The notes: generated by a model from the letters alone, not told the origin. A DNA stretch of 64,000 bases from Telmatherina bonti (GCA_933228915.1 OW121823.1:29120587-29184586), one strand, 5' to 3'. Counted from the stretch's first letter, positions 19,343 to 33,043 are shown. Numbers and translations: made by a program.

Positions 19343-22300
19343 ATGGCACCGTCCCTCATCCGTGCTTGCCGCAGTCTAGCTCTCTCGACGTGGTTGCTGT
19401 CGTTTTGCTTCGTCCACCTGCTCTGTTTAGATTTCACGGTTGCAGAAAAGGAGGAGTGGTACACAGCTTTTGTCAACATTACCTATCTGGACCCCGTAAC
19501 CTCGGAGGTGAAGACCGAGAAAACGGAGTGTGGTCGGTATGGTGAACAGTCACCCAAAAGAGAAGCCAGAGGTCTGGTCCTGGTCCCGGCTGTTCTGCAG
19601 GACCGGCAGGGGTGCAACCCCAACGCCAGGTTCCCCTCTGTCCCGCAGGGGACCACCTGGGTGGCTTTGGTGGCTGCGGGGAACTGCACATATCGGGAGA
19701 AAATCCGAAACGTCGCAAACCTCAACGCGTCTGCAGTTGTTGTATACAACAGCGCCAACGACACCATAACAATGCCCCATTCAGGTAAGAGTCGCAGTGT
19801 CAGTTTCAAGGCTAGTTTTTCTTTGCCATTCCAGTTTTGACTCTGTCCTTGTGGATAACCATTTACTCATAACTCTGATAAACCAGTTGTAGTAAATGGC
19901 AGCAGGACATGCCACCTGCTACAGGTGTCCTGCCAGTTTGTTTTTTTTTTTCTTTTTTTTAACATAGGCCTGAAAGCTGTAATTAATTAGTTGATCCTGA
20001 AGCTATGGACATCTCAGTGGACCTTTAATGGTTTTCATCCCCCTGCTAAGCTCCCAAAGCGCTGCTGCATCAGTGTAATATTATCTATGTATTATCGGAG
20101 AAAAGTAGAAGATAATCAATACTCTGGCTTCCCAAGCAGATGGGCTCATTTCCACTACAGAGTAGCTGACTGTAGGACATGAATTCACCTCTACGCGAAT
20201 GCGACTTTAAGGTTGGTTATAATATATTCATCTGTCAGTATTACCGCAAACTTCAGAATATGTATTGGACGCCCTGAAATATATACAAACATTTCCACAT
20301 ATTGAAATGAGTAAATAAAAATACATATATTAATCAATTTGACTTGGCAGGTCTAAAAATAGGTTTACAAGGCAAAAGAAAATGGAACTTTTTTTTTTTT
20401 AAGTCTACATTTATTCTAAAGTGTCTTCAAACAAACTGGCTTAAGAAGCATCTTTTTTTTGAAGAAAGAAATTGGAGATGAGGTGCCTCTGATACTAAAA
20501 GTACAGAAATTTGGAGCATTTATAACTTAACCTAAATATTATTGAATATATTGAAGTTTTTATAATTTAGTCTTCACAAAGAAGAAAGTTATAAAATATG
20601 TGTCCACTGGTGGGATTCAAAAGATTTTGTAATGCTGCTCAATAGAAGTGTGGGTTTTTCTTAGAATACTATAAATAATAATAAAAATAAAAAAGAAAAA
20701 AGAATACTATAAATTTACATACTCATTATTTAAATTACAACAGAACAATCCCATATAATATATTACATTACAATACATTATTGTGTCCTATAATTATTTT
20801 TCTGTTTATGCATGTTTTTCTCCCTTTAATGTTTTATATTAATATCCTGTCAGATGAGCAGATTTAGCATATCTTTTTCCATCAGTATAGCTATTCCCAG
20901 GCACAGCCCACATGGACCCAATTTATTCATATGGTCTAAAAACAGTCATAAGAATTGGACATTTTTTTTCCTAAGCTGTTTTCCAAGTATATCCATTTAG
21001 GTTTAATGTATTCATGATCACCAAGACTGTCTTTAATAGCTGTCTTTTCTGTTTGACTTAAATTGCATTGGAAGTGTGTTCTCATCTTGTTGCTACTTTT
21101 TATAAAGGTGCGGCCATCACACCCATGCAGTCAACAGCTCAGTGCGCGAAGGCTGTTTGACAGAACAGTCTGAAACTAAACAGATGTTAAAACAAACTGT
21201 AATGACATACTTGTGAAATGATTGCAAAACCAGACCACCTTTGAACTTTTGCTACCACTTATCAGCATAAACAAAATGTTCAAATTCTAAACAAAGTCTG
21301 AAGTTTTTTGCAGAAAGTTGTCAGAAATCTCATACCGACATTAAACCCGTCTACATCCTCTCATATTCTGTACTTCAGAATAGGATTAGATTGGGGATTG
21401 GATCGAAGTCATGATTCAATGCAATTAGTTGGTTTCTATTATAGGCTATTAATTGGCTTGAAATGATGTGTATGTAAAGTGCTCTGTGATAACATTGTTG
21501 GGAAGTGGCGCTATACAAGTAAAGCTGAATTGAATTGAATTGAAATGGAAATATTAACATGGAAACACAAAGCACTTGTGAGACTCTTTTGACTGAAGCC
21601 AGGAATTGTTTTGAGGTTAGTACCACCTAGATCAGCATTAAAAGGCCATTAAAAAGATGAGTATTAACCACTTTGTCTTGTATTTTTCTACTTTTTACAA
21701 CCCCGATTCCAGAGAAGCTGTAATACTGTGTAATATTTAACATAATGCATAAATCTTAGTTATAAATAAGCATAAATCACAAATGTCATAAACACATATT
21801 TAATTCCCAGTACAACATTAAAATAAACATTTTATATTTTTATGAAAAATATTAGCTGATTTTTAATTTGGTGACAGCAGCACATCCACAAAATAATTTG
21901 CAAAAATCATGAAGTACATTTGACAACTGGCTGGATTAGCTGGCATCAGGTCGGCATCATGTCTTGGTATAAAGGCAGCATTTCACAGAGATGGAGCCTC
22001 TCAGATGTAAAGATGAACAGAAGTTCATCAATCTGTGACAAACTGTGTTTTGAAGCTGCTTCTCTACAATCGAGTGGAGAAAAAATCAAAGTTAAAATTG
22101 GGATGGTCATGATCTTTGGTCCCTCAAGCAATGGATAAAAAACAGTAGGGCTATAACGATACACTTTCATCCCAATTCAATTTGATTATGATTTTTTTGG
22201 GTGCTGATTTGATTTAAATTGCGATTCTTACAATTCTTCAATATTGCTGATTTTTGTAGACTAAAAACAAACAAACAAAAATATACAAAACTTTTTTTTT

Positions 22301-25300
22301 AGTCATTTTTTTCATTTTAATTATTGAAAAAAACAACACAGTAGCCAGACCATCATTCTGCTGCTATAATGCCCAAGAAGACAAGTAAAAGATCAATAAA
22401 AACTATAAAAATGACCAAAAATTTTAAAATGCATTATTTTTATTAATGTGATTTTTTTTTTTTTTTTTTAATTTAACAAAAAAAATTATTTTTTTCCAAC
22501 GATAATCCATTTTTTTCGGTTCAATTCTCGACCCTAAAATAACAAGCATGAATCTTTACTGGAAATTGCTCCATTAGCTTAGGAACACTTCAAGAAGTCA
22601 GTCTGTGAACACAGTTAGCAGTTCAATCCTCGAATGCAGGCTGAAGCTCAGTCATGCAAGAAAGAAGCTGCACAATTCAGAAACTACTGTCTTCTCTGCA
22701 AGTTTAAAATGTAATCTTAATGTAATTTAAAATTATCTGAGGCAAAGCATAAAACTGCTTTATTTATCATTTTTAAGGCACAATAGCTAATGGTTTTAAA
22801 ATAAAAACCGCAATTTAAAAGCAGGAATACTGGATCTGTTTTGAGCTGTAAAATAACTCAGAAAGTACCACAGTGAGGGCAGAATCAGCTTGGACATGAA
22901 GTTCTCATCATAACATGAATGTTTCCATTTTCACGTTCAGAAGCAGTTCCAAAAATGCATATTTTTGTCTGCTTTTGAGGTGGCTAAAGCAACATATTAC
23001 CCAACATAAGTTTTCCTTCTTGTGCTTCAAGTTTCCTCGTGTGTGTGCGCACACTTATCTATATGTGTGTGTTAGCATGAGGCTACAATTATGCCATGTG
23101 CAATACGTAGGGCATGTAGAGACAGAAATATGCTGTGCTGTAAATAAGATAAGTCAGATTGTTTTGTTTGTACTACAAGGACAGAAAATAAACCTGATGT
23201 GGAGAAAATGGAAACTTCAAGCTTCAGTGTTTGTGTAACAACGAAGCTTGTTGTCGAGCCTTTTGTATCTCAGCTATAAGTCAGACCATAGAGCAGTTCA
23301 TGATTTAACTTCGTCTCATGTGGTCATCTTTCATCTCGTTATTATATTTATCTGTGAACAGTGAACAGAAGCTGGAATTTAAAAGATTAAATTTCATTAT
23401 TTGTCTGGAAATTTGTTTTTTTTTTTTTAAATAGTTCAGGTTTATCTTACTGCTACCATCAAATTCAAAATGAATAATCTTTTCTTTCATGCTATAGGAA
23501 AATGTTGTCGTTTTTTTTTTAACATCTTATGTGTTACTTGTTCCACAGGGAATATAGCGTGGGTTGATGAGATTTGCAGCTTGTTTTACTTTATGCCTAA
23601 CATTTTGGGAATATGGATTGCATGCAGTAGCAACCACTGAAAATATTATAAGTATATAAATAAGTAATGGTGGTAGTGTAGGTTTAGGAAAGAAGTAAGT
23701 AAAATATTTTGTTTTAAAAGATCGGTTTAGCTGCCTGTAAATTTGACTTTGTGAATGCTGCATTGGGTCCTTGATGAACCAGTCTGCCAGCTGGTCTGCT
23801 GATGGGTTTTACCAAATATGGATTAGCACACAACAATTTTAATACACACCACTGGGTTAGCTGTAAAATATACATTTTCCACTCACACTACTTTCTAAGA
23901 AATTACCTCCTTCAAGATAAGAGGCACACTTGACAATGAAACTCAGTCTTTTCCACCAACTATGGAAAAGTGTACAAAAAGAATTCCTTCCCACATAAGA
24001 CATCTGTTCTCCTATGTTTACTGCTGTCCATCCATTCTAGTTTAGATGAGCAGTAGCATAACCATTTCCCCCATCTTGACACACTACTTTTCACTGGAAG
24101 TGCTGGTCTTTGACCTGCTAGAATGAGCGCAGCCTAGAAAAAGATTTTAACAACAATGTCTCATGTTGAGGCCAAGAAACTCGAACATGAACGGCAAACG
24201 CAAATATTACGATGACCATTAGATCTATTTTACCAGTCTGCATGATGGCCGGTGACTCCCTTGGATATATCAGAAACAATAAACCAATGTTCTAATCTTT
24301 GGCAGCCTGTGTGATGCCAGCTCTTTCAGATGTTGCAGTCGTGTTGCTTCATTGGAGAAGTGATTGATATGAAGGTATCGGCTCACATAGTGAACACTCC
24401 TTGCAATGGGAATGATGGAGTCTTTTCATCGTTTTAGTGGGTGAATGTCTGTTCAAATAAGCAAAATGTAGCAAAGGTGAATGATTATGTAGTGCCACAG
24501 AAACAGACTTCAATGTTCAAACTGAATGTGACGCTGCCAAAGAGAGGACGGATGACTTTCCTCCACAGATTCAACACAGCAGTTTCCTACTGAGATGTTC
24601 TTCTTTCTTTCTTTTTTTTAAAAACTGTACACCTGCTATTATTATGTAGTGAGCATGTAGTTGAAGAAGCAGCCATTTAGAATAGTTTACTGCAACTACA
24701 GCTTTATTTATGAAGCACTTTAATAACAACAAAGTTGACCATAGTGCCACTATGCAAAATGAAAAACTATTAAAGTAAATGGTACATGAAGAACATTAAA
24801 ATGTCTGTTAAATCAAATGAAATAAAATCAGATCAAACTGTCAACAAGTCATTGTGAGGCCAAAGTAAACAGATGGGTTAAAAACAGATATTGGGAAATC
24901 AAGCTTAGTTGCTGGCATTATGTTTCTACCTCTTATTTTTGAGGAAAAAACTCCCATCATCATCTGTTACAAGCTGAAACATGTTTAGCAACTTTGTGTG
25001 ACCTTACGCTTGCTAAAGCTTTATTTTAATTTAATTTAATTTAATTTAATTTAATTTAATTTAATTTAATTTAATTTTATTTTATTTTATTTTATTTTAT
25101 TTTATTTTATTTTATTTTATTTTATTATGGAATCATTTATTTTATATTAAGGGAGTGGAACATATTGTAGAAAATGGCATTAGAAAGTGAAACGTTTTAC
25201 AACTGGAAGGAAATAACTTGTCATGATAAACATGTTTGAAAAGTCTTTTTCAGTTTTATACCAAATAATTTTTGTGAATATGGTTTCTAAAGCTACCACC

Positions 25301-28300
25301 CTTCAGCTATAAATTAGATGTAAAGTAAAACTAAACAGTGATTTGAAAGGGGTTTTTTATTTGCATTATTTTGAGTCCTTGTGTATATTTTAGGAGAGTC
25401 TTTAGCATTATGATGGCCAATGTTAGACAGGAAGGCCTACATAGTTTTTGTTTTGAATCTTCATACCAACTTCACGCTGGTTGGTTTGTTTGCTGAATTC
25501 AGTTCTCAGATTTTAGTTTAGCATCACATCAGCTGTCTGTGATCGTGCCGGTGGTCAGACATTTTTATTACTGCTATGAAACTTGGCTGCTAAAACACTC
25601 CCCAGGTGGCAAGTGTTTTGCGTCACCATGACAACCTGTTGAACCACATTATGTTTTCATGTCTGCTTCACAGTTTCCTGATAAACAGCTTTTGATATTT
25701 ATAGCTGTTGTCTGTCTTTGGCAATACTTTTAATAGTGCTAAATATGTAAATGTTATATTATGTTATACAAGTAGCACTGAGAGAGCACCTGTTCTCCAC
25801 CAGGCTGTTGTTTATGTGGGCAGTGTTTTTCATTTAGAAGCTTTAATAGAAAAGTTATCCCTATTTTGCCCGTAGTGAAGAATCCTTAAAAATTTACTTT
25901 TGAGATTTACTGACAATTGAACCAAAATCCATTAATAATTTTTTTTAGTTATGTTGCTAACAGACAGAGAAACCAACATTACTGAAAATATAACCTCTGC
26001 CTTGGTGGAAGTAACAAAAAAGATTTTACCAGTCTATATCTAACATTTGTGTCTTTTTGTTTTTGTGTTTTTATTTTACTTTTTTTTTTTTTTTTTTTTT
26101 GCTGTTAAATGGTTGCTAGATCTAACTTTGTATTTCTGGTTTAGTTTAGTATATGATTGCAAAGTAAAAGGGGACCTCACAATTCCTTCATGATCTGTGC
26201 CTCCTTAATGTAGTGTGAACAGGTAGACCACTAAATTAACCACACTCTGCATGAACACTTCTTACACATTTGGCTGAAATCACAGATCTTTTCTCTTGTT
26301 CAGCCTTGGTCTCAGACATTACCCTCCTGTTTTAGAAGCAGCTATTTTTGTCCGCTCTGACTGCGTCACTAAAGAAAGGGGATAAGAGTCGAGGCTTAGA
26401 GAAAACTTGGTATTAACTTGGTTTAGTATTAATAAAAACACGAGTTCAATTAAGGTAATTTCTATCGACACCATATGTCTGTGCTTCATAAAAACCATAA
26501 ATCTGCAGGATGAGAGCGTGCACCTAAATGACATTCTTGGAAAATAAAAGAACCTTGTGAGGTGAATATTCGTGGAGTTACACTGTCTAGATGATAATAT
26601 TATATAATGTTTCAATATTTGACCAGTTTTAGGATTGCTTTTTAAAGAGCAGGAGGAAAATGTGTTTGAGGATGTGCTCCAGGTCTGTCCTCACACTCTG
26701 CTTGCACAGTAACGTTCAGCAGCATGTTGCCATCTGTTAGCTTTCGAAACACAATTGTTAGTTTAGTTTGTCATTGTTTGGAGAGCTTCTGTTTTAAGGA
26801 GCAGACACCTAATACACCATTATAGCTTTGTGTTGACAGTGAGAATATCACTGGTGGGTTGAACCTAAATCTTTTATATCTTCAGTCCATCACCACCATA
26901 ATTTTTTTTTTAAAGGAAAAAAGATCAATGGTAAATTTGTACTTTTTGTTAGAAATTTATTACTGAAGTAAAACTTTTTATTTAAATATTCTCTATAAAA
27001 TGTTGGAGGTGTCTAGATTTTAAAAGAAATCTGTTATGTAAAGTACTAAGCATGATGGTTATAAATCACTGCATGCTGAATATGTTTCACATGTGCTGAA
27101 AGTCATTTACTTCTTTTGTAAACAGGTTTTCTTTCAGTCTGTGACAGAATCATATTGATCTGTGCAGTGCTGTTTGAATCTGTGCTGTGTGCTCTGTGGT
27201 GCCAGGTTGCGGGAACCCTGTGTTTATGGGAGTTGATAGATGGACTGAACCACAGCAAAGAGCCTCCCTGACGCCACACTGCCACAGCCAGAAACAGGCA
27301 GCAGGGGAAATAATATAATGATTCTTGAGCTACTTCTGGACATGCATTTCGGCTGAAAGAATAGAGCCGTGTTGCTTTCCTTTTGTTTCCAGAAACCATT
27401 GTGTTGCTCTGGCAGTGTCTCCATTATTCATTCTCTCATACAGCACAGAGATGAACCAGCACTGAAATTTAGGAGTGAATCTGTTCCCTCAATTTTAAGA
27501 AATAGTCCTTTTGCCTGGTGTAGCATTTTTATGTGATAGTAGAAATCATACTTTTGAACAAGACCTAAATTACAACACTCTGCCCAACAGTTTCATCAGG
27601 CCCGAGTTTCTTTCAGTCATGTAAAACAAAAAAAGGATTTAAAAAAAGGAGAGAAATGAGGTTAAAAGACCATTACTTCTTTTATATTTTTAAATTTGTA
27701 AGTAAATTAAGTTAATTAATTTATACTATAAGGCCAACTAATATATATGATTTATTTATTTATTTGTTTGTTTGTTTGTTTGTTTGTTTATTCATAAATC
27801 AACTCTTTATATATTTGTCAATGAACTTGTATGCCTTTCAAAACAGCCAAGAAAAAAGTAAAAACCTAGATTTTAACTAAATAACTAAAACTAACTTGTT
27901 GATTAAAAAGCTGTGTGTTTTAAGGTGCAAAAGCTGTGTGAGATCAGTCACTTCTGGAAACTCTTTCCTTACAGAAACAACAGATGCAAAGCTGTTTGTG
28001 AGCATTTTTCAGGTGCATGGTTGGACAAAATCTTTCATTGTGCATGATGAGCAGAATCAACAGATGGTTTCTGGCAGAAAAGCCTGTGACGCTGAGAGAG
28101 GATTTAGTTTAACTGCTCTGCCTAAGCACCCAGTAACCAGACCAGGATTCTTCCTGGCAGAAGGGCTGGATCTGAGAAATACATTTGTTTTTTCAGTTTA
28201 AATTAGTTTTTGTTTTTCGACAGTCTGATATGAATTCATAAAGAACCAAGATCAGAGTTTTCTGAAAGCTTTAGGCAGCAGCATGTGGCCCACTGGGCAG

Positions 28301-31300
28301 CACTCTAGTGGAGGGAATGATCATGGACATGCAGTCATCCTTCAGCCCCGTTTCTTCTCACGCATCGTGCAAAAGAGCAAAATGTGGCTTCCTGTTTCTG
28401 TTGTGGGTCATTGGAGATTGGCCTAAACATTTCAATTTGTGTGACATTTGAACAACTGATGTTGTATGGTCGCTATAAATGAACTTTCCATGGTGATAAG
28501 TTAAATAATGGTATTCCGCTGAAGCCAAAACACATTTTAGCAACACACTTGTTTCAGTTACAGAGGAATTCTTTCAGAAGTTATTGAACATTTTTAGCCC
28601 CTTAAAATATTATCAAATGCTCATATTTGCCTTTATTTTATAATATAACCCTTTTTTTTTTAATTGTTTCTGCATAAAGCTCCATCCCATTTAGTCTCAT
28701 GGTAGCACAAGCTTTTGCTTCTTCTATTTTATATTCAAGCTGAATTGCTAATGTCACTAATGATGAGTAGGAATTTAAACTGAATTTAATCTTTTTTCTT
28801 TTATTCTTTTGTAAAGTATATATCATATTCTAAGCTGCACTTGTTTGTTTTGTTGTGTTTTTTAATTATATTGGTTGAAATTCTGCAAGATGTTATGAAA
28901 ACAAACTTAAGTTTGTACCCACTTGAAATAGTTGAATTAGCAGACACTTTACACTGTGATGTGTGATATCAGCAGCAATATTCGACCTGCTGCTTCCTGT
29001 GTTACGTGTGTTGTGCAGATACAGGGGATATTGTGGCCATCATGATCCCGGAACCTAAAGGTCGTGAGATTGTGGTCTTACTGGAACAGCACATTGTGGT
29101 CATGTTGCACATCACTGTAGGAACCCGCAACCTGCAGAAGTATGTGAGCAGAACATCTGTAGTGTTTGTCTCCATCTCCTTCATCATCCTCATGATCATC
29201 TCCCTCGCCTGGCTCGTCTTCTACTACATCCAGAGGTTCCGCTACGCTAATGCACGAGACCGCAACCAGGTATGACTGCGCAGCCGTTCAATCTGAAGGA
29301 TCTTCAGTGTGCTGTCATCTCATCCCCTATATTCACCTGTGCATGCTTCTATGTCATGACAGGACCTCTAAGGCTGCAATGCTGTAAGGCTGTAAAGCAG
29401 GGTTAGAATTATCCTGACAGCTGGTCAAACAGATCATTGCAACCCAGTGAACCATGAACCAGTTCAGCTTTCTGGCCCTTTGAGCCCGCTGTGCAAATAA
29501 TGGATTTTTTTCCGTCACTTTTTCATGAGTGAACTCCGCTGACGTTCTGTAATGTTGACACATCTTCATGCCTGCTATGATTACAGTAGCTGTACCAAGT
29601 GTGTGTATTTTAGTCTTTAAGAAAATATCAAATAAAATATACACATTTTTTAGGCATGTTTACCATTTATTACCGTGTAATACGTCAAATTTTATTATAG
29701 TGTAATCTTCAGCTTTCTGGTGTCCATTAAGGGACAGAAGACAAAAAAAATCAAATTGTGTTCCACAGCATTTTGAGCAAAGTTTGGACCACAAAGTGAT
29801 GCCAAATGTCTCAGAAACTGTATCATATACGTCACGCTGGGTTCTTATGGGTTAATTTCTGTTTAGTTGAAATTTCTGCCACAGCTTTGATTACTGGAGG
29901 AAAAATACACATGCACTTCGTTTAGGCAAAAAAACAGGAAATGTGCTTTAATCTCTGTGCAAAAAATAAATCCTGAAATACATATTCATGAAAACCACAG
30001 AAAGTGCCTTAATGCTTTTCTGTATTGCTTTTCGGACAAATGGCTGAATTATTTCTGTTGAACTTAGTCTGTAAATAACAAAAATAAGATAGAATAACAT
30101 GTTACTTCCACGAACATCTATAGGTGAAGACATATGCACTGGTTTAGTATTTTTAAGTATCATTCTTCTCCTTCACAATTAGTTTAAGCGTAGTGTTTGT
30201 AGTCCCTGCGGTTTATTGATTTTTCTCACATTGATTCAGTGCTGTTGTTTTCTAAGGTTTACACAGCAGGGGAGGCCAGCTCTCAGTACTCATTATTTTT
30301 CTCAGTATAACAAGTGTGAAGACAGAATCATCACTTCTAAAATAACCTGACTCATGACGTCTGATCTTATCTATTATTTCAGCTTTTGATCCTTTAAACT
30401 GAACAGTAAAATTACAATATTAATAAATATATATTTTCACAGCAATGAGAAGTCTGCATAGTGTTTTATTGCATACTGCATGCTGAGTTTTTTGTTGTTG
30501 TTGTTGTTGTTGTTGTTATTGTTTGTTTGTTTGTTTTTAACCTTTCCCGTCCTCCAGTAAAACCTCCCTGACCACATTGGCACTAATTCTGTTTATGTCT
30601 GCAGAGACGTCTGGGTGATGCTGCTAAAAAGGCCATTAGTAGGCTTCAAGTACGCACTATAAAGAAAGGAGACAAGGTAAATCAGCTGTCTGGTTCATAT
30701 CGTGTTTTTCTAACCTTTTTTATTTATTTATTTATTTATTTTTTAGTTTGTCTGTTGTTTTCTATCCATCTGACATTTTATCATCTGGATGTCTGGATGT
30801 GTTTTAAAAAATTATATTTTGGAGACATTTGCTAGCTAATCACTTATTTATGGAAGTAATAGTAGGCTACATACTACAAACTATTCTCATAATAACATCT
30901 GCATGCACTGGGATATTTATATGCTTACTCATTCAGACATTCACACAATCTGAAGTTGTGTGAAGAAGCCTGCAGCTGTTGTGGTCTAAGTTATATTCAT
31001 TTACATTTTTCATATTAGTCAAAAAACTTTGAACTACTGAGTAAAAAAAAACATTATTATAATATGTTTATTGTTGTTGTTGTTTTAATCTATTTTATGG
31101 CAAAGCTAAATAACCAAAAGTTACTTTGAATGTGTTGAGTCTGCTTCCCACTATAAACCTCAGAGTCACATGAAGTGATCTGCCCCCACAAGCAAAAGAT
31201 TATGTTAACTTTTCTGAACTTGTTCCAGCTATTAAACCTTTAAGTGACGCACACATTTACAATCTGACTCAACCATCTGTTAACATGTCTGCAGCTTGTC

Positions 31301-33043
31301 CTGTTAAACTTAGCGTTCATGCAGAGGTTGAAAACCTGGTTGAGTCAACAAAATTTGACCATATACATTCATTTTTCAGTTTTCCTTTTCACTTTTAAAC
31401 TGTGCTTTTTATAAATAATGCTTTTTTAAAATCTTAAAATGTATTTAAATTGATTTGAAAATTAATCTTATCTGTCTGTTTAAGGAAACTGAACCGGACT
31501 TTGACAACTGTGCAGTTTGCATTGAATGTTATAAGCATAATGATGTTGTGAGGATATTGCCATGCAGGTAAGGTTTCTGTAATCGATATTTGTTGAATGT
31601 ACATTAACATAGATATTAGCTGATGTATCACAGTTAGCTGTGTTTAAATGTCCCAAACATTTCAGAAGCTACTTGTTTTAAAATGGTCTATTTATGTAGG
31701 CCCTATTTCATTTTTTTGGTCAGACATGTCTTCCATAAACACTGTGTGGATCCATGGCTACAAGACCATCGGACATGCCCAATGTGCAAAATGAACATCC
31801 TCAAAGCTTTAGGAATCCCAGTAAGCAACTTTTGCTTTCAATTACATTTAGACAGCCCGCTTTCACTTATCTATGATATTAGGAGTAATTGAGCACTGCA
31901 AGCAGACATGAAAGCACCTCTAGATGTGTTTGTTTCATTTCAGTTCAGCGCAGACTGCACAGATGAAATCCTTCCAGACTACGAGACATCCGCCGGGGGT
32001 CCACTCACAAATCCTATTAGTGCAGCAAGTGAAATCACTGTGAATGAGAGCTTGGTGGTGCTGGATCATGCAGGAAGGGTGATAGATGTGCAGCAGCTTC
32101 ATCTTGATGCAGATTTGGGATCACAGGCAGAACTCAGCCACATCGTTGCCAGCAGTGCGTATACATGTTTAATATGCAGTCACCAACCCATGCTTTTGTG
32201 ACGTTTAACTAAACAATACAACTTATAGAATTAGTATATAATGGAAAACCTGTTCAATAAGTAAGTAATATTGCTCTTTGGAACACTTCAGTATTAGCTT
32301 GAACTTGTTTTTTTTCTGCAGTCTCTGTTCAGTACAGTGTTTCTCCTATTTAACCTACCCTAAATTATATCAATAGACCCCATTGATATCATGTAGGGTA
32401 GGCTAGTGGGGTGTTAGTTATGGTTTACGGTGATAAAATACTAATTGTTCCAGTATTCAAGTTTTCCAGACTTAGTTGTTTAGATAGTGAAAAAGGGCAG
32501 TAAAAAGGCTTGTGATATAAGGTGGAAATGATCAGTTTAATTGGATCATTTCACAGTTTTATTATAATATTATTGCAAACACCTATGTAGAGTTTTACTG
32601 CTGTAACTTCAATGCCAGTTGGGAAAGGAGGAATTAAATAGATAATGTTTTCAGCCACAGAAGGCATCTGTTTTCTTTTTTCTTTTAATAAAAAAAGGAA
32701 GAAGAAGCTTTAAAGTCATGATGTACTCTGCTTAGGTGATGCCTAAAGACAGACACATGGTTTTCCATCTTAACTCATGTCTATGATGTATCTTTATTGC
32801 CTCCTAGTGGCCAACAAGGTTTATTGTAGATTATTACTTTGTCTTAACATCATTATATCTGTACGCAGTGACATGGAGAGTTGAATTACCTCTACCTCTC
32901 ATCCTTCAGGTGAGCACCAGACTCCGCTCAGCAGTGATTCAGACACCTCTGCCATTATGAGTGTGGAGATAGTCATGCCTGAGGTAGACCTGTCTATGGA
33001 GCAAGAGTGTGATGAGGTCAAGACCAGAACCAATCAGTGCTGA
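19343..33043 (+). CDS. rnf150: RING finger protein 150 (PA-TM-RING E3 ubiquitin ligase), 7 coding exons, 429 aa
   Basis: RNF150 belongs to the Goliath/GRAIL family of single-pass membrane ubiquitin ligases of endomembranes. Exons are 19343-19784, 29019-29269, 30605-30676, 31485-31567, 31724-31820, 31944-32154 and 32910-33043. All have GT-AG borders and phases agree; the total is 1290 nt (human 438 aa). Residues 1-34 are a signal peptide. The lumenal protease-associated domain spans about 80-180, with N-X-S/T sequons at 45, 114, 128 and 139. The transmembrane helix is about 195-218. The RING-H2 ligands are C264, C267, C282, H284, H287, C290, C301 and C304, and W294 is the usual E2-contact Trp. 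The cytosolic tail ends in an acidic, Ser-rich stretch. The start is chosen from near-identity to the human N-terminus (ALSTWLLSFCFVHLLCLDFT). Intron 1 is 9.2 kb. Confidence 0.97.
21470..21548 (+). repeat. L2-type LINE/SINE 3' end with (GAATT)n tail
   Basis: The block 'gctctgtgataacattgttg', 'gcgctatacaagtaaagctg' and a GAATT repeat tail is the classic 3' end of teleost L2-related retroposons. Only the last ~80 bases are recognisable. It lies in RNF150 intron 1. Confidence 0.75.
21698..22745 (+). mobile_element. Tc1/mariner-type DNA transposon relic, interrupted
   Basis: It opens with the end sequence 'acaaccccgattcc', familiar from a widespread teleost Tc1-like element. It continues through 'ggtataaaggcagcatttca', 'agatgaacagaagttcatc' and, after an interruption, 'aggaacacttcaagaagtcagtctgtgaacacag'. 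The last blocks correspond to decayed transposase (a region reading roughly 'SVNT...CRLKLSHARK'). There are many indels and no open transposase. The match is from memory of the family. It lies in RNF150 intron 1. Confidence 0.6.
22143..22545. mobile_element. MITE-like insertion nested in the Tc1 relic
   Basis: The insert begins 'tagggctataacgata' and ends near 'tctcgaccctaaa', giving short inverted TAGGG/CCCTA ends. It is very AT-rich, with 'caattcaatttgattatgat' and 'tgatttgatttaaattgcga' blocks. Tc1-related sequence resumes directly after it, so it appears to have jumped into the older element. The superfamily is not established. Confidence 0.5.
25021..25127. repeat. (TTTAA)n then (TTTTA)n microsatellite
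   Basis: About ten TTTAA units pass into ten TTTTA units. The switch to a related pentamer suggests one mutated unit spread by slippage. It lies in RNF150 intron 1. Confidence 0.95.
25890..26020 (+). repeat. Degenerate LINE-tail-like repeat (copy 2)
   Basis: It contains 'agttatgttgctaacagacagag', 'aaccaacattactgaaaat' and 'aacctctgccttggtggaa', parallel to the copy at 5745-5910 and in the same orientation. Confidence 0.4.
26079..26100. repeat. Poly(T) tract
   Basis: More than 20 T in a row in RNF150 intron 1. It could be the tail of a minus-strand retroposon, but none was recognised next to it. Confidence 0.8.
27751..27793. repeat. (TTTA)n-(TTTG)n microsatellite
   Basis: Three to four TTTA units are followed by seven TTTG units in RNF150 intron 1. 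Confidence 0.85.
29690..29857. repeat. Dispersed repeat ending in GGGTTAA (copy 1)
   Basis: The segment 'ccacaaagtgatgccaaatg...tatgggttaat' at about 29790-29857 is matched at 47386-47459. It lies in RNF150 intron 2. This looks like one end of a MITE family; the other end was not located. Confidence 0.45.
30491..30535. repeat. (TTG)n-(TTTG)n microsatellite
   Basis: About nine TTG units then four TTTG units, 70 bases before RNF150 exon 3. Confidence 0.85.
30718..30745. repeat. (TTTA)n microsatellite
   Basis: Six TTTA units shortly after RNF150 exon 3. Confidence 0.85.
32798..32810 (-). promoter_or_regulatory. CTCF-core-like motif, reverse
   Basis: On the minus strand the sequence is CCACTAGGAGGCA, matching the CTCF core CCACNAGRGGGCA except at one G-to-A position. 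It lies in the last intron of RNF150 and faces the forward motif at 16274. Confidence 0.35.
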
